Shown in pieces: positions 61,194-64,000 of a stretch of 64,000 nt of DNA (position 1 is the first letter of the stretch; each line of letters begins with the position of its first letter). A program made the position numbers and the translations under genes. The notes under the pieces were generated by a model. The model ran no database searches. It was not told where the DNA came from and saw only the letters and a list, made by a program, of their open reading frames with translations. Where the stretch lies: the NCBI RefSeq assembly GCF_002749975.1, contig NZ_PEIG01000008.1:186001-250000 (forward strand), written 5' to 3'. Source of the stretch: Gloeocapsopsis sp. IPPAS B-1203. GTDB lineage: Bacteria; Cyanobacteriota; Cyanobacteriia; Cyanobacteriales; Chroococcidiopsidaceae.

Positions 61194-61436
61194 CTACTGC
61201 ATAATTTTACTACCAGAAATTAAATACTGATTTAGATCTTGACTCTTGATAACTTGGTCAACTTCTTTGCTAGCAGAAAATGGATGTAATAAATCCATAG
61301 TATAAGTAAACATAATGACCAACACATCAATACACAAAATAATCATGAAAACTAGTTGTTTATATTTATTGAAAAACTTAGTTAGTCTATTAATGCCGCT
61401 GTTAAAAGAATATTGTCTAGGGTAATAGCAAGCAAG
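61194..61436 (-). pseudogene. possible gene fragment (C-terminal end of a membrane protein)
   Basis: An 80-codon open frame without a proper start reads YYPRQYSFNSGINRLTKFFNKY, then a hydrophobic helix (LVFMIILCIDVLVIMFTYTMD) and LLHPFSASKEVDQVIKSQDL before TAG. The composition is protein-like, and the 'DLxHPFSASKE' wording recalls the C-terminal part of cyanobacterial polytopic glycosyltransferase-like proteins. The internal ATG at 61346 would give only 50 residues. I regard it as a remnant, but a small real protein is possible. Confidence 0.3.
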
Positions 61437-61655
61437 CTATAAGCATACTATAAATAAAATAAATAAGTGTCTGTTGATTCTGATCCTATTTCACGAAAAA
61501 TCTGATCCCAATACTTTTGTGCAGCTAAAAAACAACTGTGAGGTCGATATAATTTAAGTATAATTGCGTAATAAGTTCAAGTTACTGATTGTGATAGTTG
61601 CCCTAACAAGTTGCGATCGCTGTAATGTGTAGATAGATTAAGCGGTAAAATAACC

Positions 61656-61684
61656 TTGATAAATAGATCAGCTAACCTTATAAA
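61656..61684 (+). promoter_or_regulatory. promoter of the peroxiredoxin gene
   Basis: TTGATA (61656-61661) and TATAAA (61679-61684) are 17 bases apart, each one mismatch from consensus. Transcription would begin about 61691, giving a very short leader before the ATG at 61700. Confidence 0.5.
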
Positions 61685-61699
61685 TAGAGAGATGCAAGT

Positions 61700-62137
61700 A
61701 TGACCTTAGCAGTTGGTACTGATGCTCCTACTTTTACCGCCAAAGATACAAATGGCAACACTGTCTCGCTATCTGACTTTGCAGGTAAAACGGTTGTTTT
61801 GTACTTCTATCCTAAAGACGACACCCCTGGATGTACTAAACAAGCTTGTAGCTTTCGCGATGCCCAACCCGATTATCAAAACAAGGATATTGTTGTTTTG
61901 GGTGTAAGCAAAGATGACGAAGCTTCCCACCAGCAATTTACGCAGAAGTATAATTTGAATTTTCCGTTATTGGCAGATACGGACGGATCAATTATCAAGG
62001 CTTATGATGTAGACGGTGGCGGTTATGCTAAGCGCGTCACTTATGTCATTGATCCTCAGGGTAAAATCGCTCATATAGATAGTGCAGTGAATACGACAAC
62101 TCACGCGAGCGATGTTCTCACAGCATTGGGACTTTAA
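61700..62137 (+). CDS. bcp: peroxiredoxin Q / bacterioferritin comigratory protein
   Basis: 145 residues. The thioredoxin fold carries the peroxidatic Cys in FYPKDDTPGCTKQACSFRD; the resolving Cys lies five residues later, the PrxQ arrangement. GVSKDDEASHQQFTQKYNLNFPLLADTDGSI and RVTYVIDPQGKIAHI follow. The enzyme reduces peroxides using thioredoxin and protects photosynthetic cells. No signal peptide is present. A dedicated promoter lies directly upstream, and a dispersed repeat and a hairpin follow. Confidence 0.96.
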   Translation: MTLAVGTDAPTFTAKDTNGNTVSLSDFAGKTVVLYFYPKDDTPGCTKQACSFRDAQPDYQNKDIVVLGVSKDDEASHQQFTQKYNLNFPLLADTDGSIIKAYDVDGGGYAKRVTYVIDPQGKIAHIDSAVNTTTHASDVLTALGL

Positions 62138-62196
62138 TACAGACATCTTGCACGAAAAGAATTGCGAATTTATTCGCTTTTCGGTAGACAAAAAGC

Positions 62197-62213
62197 CCAC
62201 CTCCGTGGACTAC
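62197..62213. repeat. dispersed 17-base repeat CCACCTCCGTGGACTAC
   Basis: Exact inverted copy of 53494-53510, located after the peroxiredoxin gene. Its core forms a small hairpin. Confidence 0.6.
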
Positions 62214-62309
62214 ACCTCTCAAACCTCTAATTTTTAGTACACTTCGTTTGGGTAGGAAGGCGCAGGGCATCTACAATTCGTGCAGGAGACTAATCTTAAT
62301 ACGTAAAAT

Positions 62310-62339
62310 AGCCACAAAGATGTTTTATGCTTTGTGGCT
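62310..62339 (-). terminator. intrinsic terminator of the secreted-protein gene
   Basis: AGCCACAAAG (62310-62319) and CTTTGTGGCT (62330-62339) form a perfect ten-base-pair stem. On the minus strand the hairpin is followed by ATTTTA, and it lies just past the stop of the gene ending at 62365. Confidence 0.7.
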
Positions 62340-62364
62340 TCTCAATAGTACTACTACGGAGAAT

Positions 62365-62745
62365 CTAATTTTCTAAACGAATTACTGGCGCTGAGTTAGC
62401 TGGAGTAACTTGCTGCTGTTGATTAGATTGTTGCATCAACTGTCTTTGCCGTTCGCGAAATGCATCTGCTGCCGAATTGATATTCTGATTTTGTTCATTG
62501 GCATATTCGTTTGGATCGCGCATAGTGCCTAGCTGAGCGCGATGAATCAGGTCAAACATACCCCATGAATCATCCGTATTCTGGCTAGAAAAGGGATCGT
62601 TGTTACGTTCTCTTCTAAAAATTTCTTGGGGATCGGCACTATTAGTTACTTGCGCCAAGCTAGGTTGAGGAACTAGCAATGCTAGACCAACTCCAGCTAC
62701 TGTCCCTAACATAATTTGAGTCAGCAAGATGCGTGGTATTTTCAT
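62365..62745 (-). CDS. secreted hypothetical protein
   Basis: 126 residues with a clear signal peptide (ILLTQIMLGTVAGVGLALLVPQPSLAQ), cleaved after SLA. The mature part is polar and Gln/Asn-rich (DPQEIFRRERNNDPFSSQNTDDSWGMFDLIHRAQLGTMRDPNEYANEQNQNINSAADAFRERQRQLMQQSNQQQQ). No domain is recognised; the segment SWGMFDLIHRAQLG resembles conserved short proteins of other cyanobacteria. It lies downstream of the ABC-2 permease gene on the same strand with 38 bases between them, so it could be part of that exporter operon. Confidence 0.7.
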   Translation of the reverse strand: MKIPRILLTQIMLGTVAGVGLALLVPQPSLAQVTNSADPQEIFRRERNNDPFSSQNTDDSWGMFDLIHRAQLGTMRDPNEYANEQNQNINSAADAFRERQRQLMQQSNQQQQVTPANSAPVIRLEN

Positions 62746-62783
62746 AATCTTGATGGGGTAAACACTGTTGTGATGCTTATATC

Positions 62784-63680
62784 TTACGCAAGTGACTTGC
62801 GCAATAGTGGTTGAATACTAAGTAAAGCAACAAGGCTGAAGCCAAGTAATACTAGCAACGCTCCACCAAAAGTAATTGTTCCCCAAGGTGCTTGCATAAC
62901 GACACTGCTGAAGTTCCAATTGCTATGAGTGTAAAGATAGCGAATTGGTTCAATTGCATAACTCAGAGGATTCAACGTTGCTACGACTTGTAGCCATTTT
63001 GGCATGAATGATAGAGGCGCTAGGGCAGTACTGGCAAATAACAATGGCAAGTTCGTTACAAAAATGACAGCAATTAATTCAATATGACCAGGTAAAGCAA
63101 AAGCTAAACCTAAACTTAAAGCTGTCACACCTAAAGCAAGTAAAAAGACTACAAGTGTAATTACACTCAACCCTGCTACATCAGGTAGTCCAGCGCCCAG
63201 AAAGGCTGCTGCCGTAACAATAACAGCAGCTTGCAGTAAACTTTGCGTAATAATAAAGATTGCGGAAGCTAAAACAATTGAAAATCGAGAGGCTAATGGT
63301 GCCACAAGTAAACGATTTAAAAAGCCAAACTCGCGGTCAAACATCACTGGTAATCCAGCATTGAGTGCGCCAGCAAAAGCAGTAAAAACAATAATGCCCG
63401 CACCAAGAAACTGTGCATAACTTTGGCTTGTACCAAACAATCCTTGAGGAGCATTTTGAAATAGGGCACCAAAGAGAATCAACCACATGACTGGCTGAAT
63501 AATTCCAGCAACTAACGTTGAGGGGCGTCGTTGCAACTGAATAAACAGCCGGCGAGTTAAAGCAAGTGTTTCTTGAACTATTTCACTTAAAAAATTGGGA
63601 GTAGCATCTGTATTAAGTTGCGGTGATGCTATTTGCTGCCAATTAATTTCCGATTTAGGAGGTGTAACAGTACCACTCAT
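62784..63680 (-). CDS. ABC-2 type transporter permease (DrrB family)
   Basis: 298 residues with about six membrane helices. Family signatures: QRRPSTLVAGIIQPVMWLILFGALFQNAPQG, FGFLNRLLVAPLASRFSIVLASAIFII, and PLSFMPKWLQVVATLNPLSYAIEPIRYL. The N-terminal 35 residues are cytoplasmic. With the DrrA-type ATPase gene upstream it forms an exporter for lipids, antibiotics or polysaccharide precursors; the substrate is unknown. The gap of 190 bases to the ATPase gene contains tandem GACCTCT heptamers. Confidence 0.92.
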   Translation of the reverse strand: MSGTVTPPKSEINWQQIASPQLNTDATPNFLSEIVQETLALTRRLFIQLQRRPSTLVAGIIQPVMWLILFGALFQNAPQGLFGTSQSYAQFLGAGIIVFTAFAGALNAGLPVMFDREFGFLNRLLVAPLASRFSIVLASAIFIITQSLLQAAVIVTAAAFLGAGLPDVAGLSVITLVVFLLALGVTALSLGLAFALPGHIELIAVIFVTNLPLLFASTALAPLSFMPKWLQVVATLNPLSYAIEPIRYLYTHSNWNFSSVVMQAPWGTITFGGALLVLLGFSLVALLSIQPLLRKSLA

Positions 63681-63846
63681 AATAGTTTTAGATTTGAGAT
63701 TATAAAATTGATGAAGAAGGGATCAGGGGTCGGAGGTCAGAGTTGAATCCAGAAGGGAGCGATCGCTGTTTGCTTCCAATCTTTATAAAGTAACTATCAT
63801 CAAAATTAAAACTTCTCTTCTGCGCCATTGAATTACCCTGATCTCC

Positions 63847-63867
63847 GACCTCTGACCTCTGACCTCT
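63847..63867. repeat. tandem heptamer GACCTCT, three copies
   Basis: Three perfect copies of GACCTCT lie just past the ATPase stop codon. A partly complementary stretch (GGAGGTCAGAG) occurs at 63732-63742, so the pair could fold into a hairpin between the two exporter genes. Confidence 0.75.
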
Positions 63868-63870
63868 TCT

Positions 63871-64000
63871 TTATCGCATATTTTGTTTGCGTTCCGCCTT
63901 GAGATCGCGGCTTCCCACTGCAGCTAGTTCTGCATCCATGAGTGTTTTTCCCGTCGCAGCTAGGTAAACGTCATCTAGGCTAGGGCGCGACTGAGCGATC
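63871..64000 (-). CDS. ABC transporter ATP-binding protein, DrrA family, C-terminus (cut by window edge)
   Basis: The last 42 codons of a gene that continues beyond the window: IAQSRPSLDDVYLAATGKTL, then MDAELAAVGSRDLKAERKQ before TAA. The 'PSLDDVYLAATG(K/R)TLxDAEL' ending is characteristic of the daunorubicin-resistance-type ATPases (DrrA) that pair with ABC-2 permeases. The downstream permease gene supports this. No ATPase motif is inside the window. Confidence 0.8.
   Translation of the reverse strand, partial: IAQSRPSLDDVYLAATGKTLMDAELAAVGSRDLKAERKQNMR

Overview
The window reads as chromosomal DNA of a cyanobacterium. The octamer GCGATCGC (the HIP1 palindrome) recurs throughout, and many genes are of cyanobacterial type: an iron-uptake porin with an SLH domain, a tocopherol cyclase homologue, neutral invertase, an RppA/RppB-like two-component pair, Uma2 (DUF820) proteins, a DUF29 protein, a TIR-NACHT protein and a fused amino-acid binding protein/permease. 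Moderate GC, loose gene spacing and many short tandem heptamers suggest a Chroococcidiopsis/Gloeocapsopsis-like lineage. The genus is inference. I saw no rRNA, tRNA, CRISPR array, transposase or prophage gene.

Layout. 1-7.9 kb: FtsH N-terminus (cut by the window edge), FMN reductase, Crp/Fnr regulator, a ferrochelatase-like protein with a polyhistidine tail, MgtE, a small membrane protein and the two-component pair. 8-15.5 kb: invertase, tocopherol cyclase, a Uma2 protein, a large phytase-like/RTX/GDPD fusion and a metallophosphoesterase. 15.5-19.7 kb: DUF29, a flavoprotein disulfide reductase, a truncated YjbQ gene and an acyl-CoA dehydrogenase-cyclase fusion. 19.8-27.2 kb, the most unusual stretch: an Mrr-like nuclease domain fused to a ParA-type ATPase, Uma2, a TMEM14 protein, a DUF815 ATPase, a membrane-anchored coiled-coil protein and a TIR-NACHT-transmembrane protein. 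27.2-33.1 kb: two ABC importers, one for polar amino acids and one of the NitT/TauT type with an isochorismatase-family hydrolase among its genes.

33.1-39.3 kb: GAF protein, fatty-acid desaturase, a dehydrogenase/TetR divergent pair with two operators, an MBL hydrolase and the porin. 39.7-44.2 kb: ATPase and permease genes of a branched-chain amino-acid transporter, separated by a DUF4386-like gene, a cupin gene and an AraC gene. 44.4-53.3 kb: glucose-6-phosphate isomerase, a cupin-like protein, a NarL/HisKA_3 two-component pair, an RTX protein, SfsA, a Ser/Thr kinase, a short-chain dehydrogenase and ArfB. 53.3-64 kb: cupin, Uma2, Fe(II) dioxygenase, a GEAGE-repeat lipoprotein, SbcC, a decayed EamA transporter, a proline-rich membrane protein, PrxQ, a secreted protein and a DrrA/DrrB-type ABC exporter running off the right edge.

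The best candidates for something undescribed are the nuclease-ParA fusion, the TIR-NACHT gene and its neighbourhood, the acyl-CoA dehydrogenase-cyclase fusion, and heptamer arrays that run into gene ends and supply stop codons or abut a start codon.
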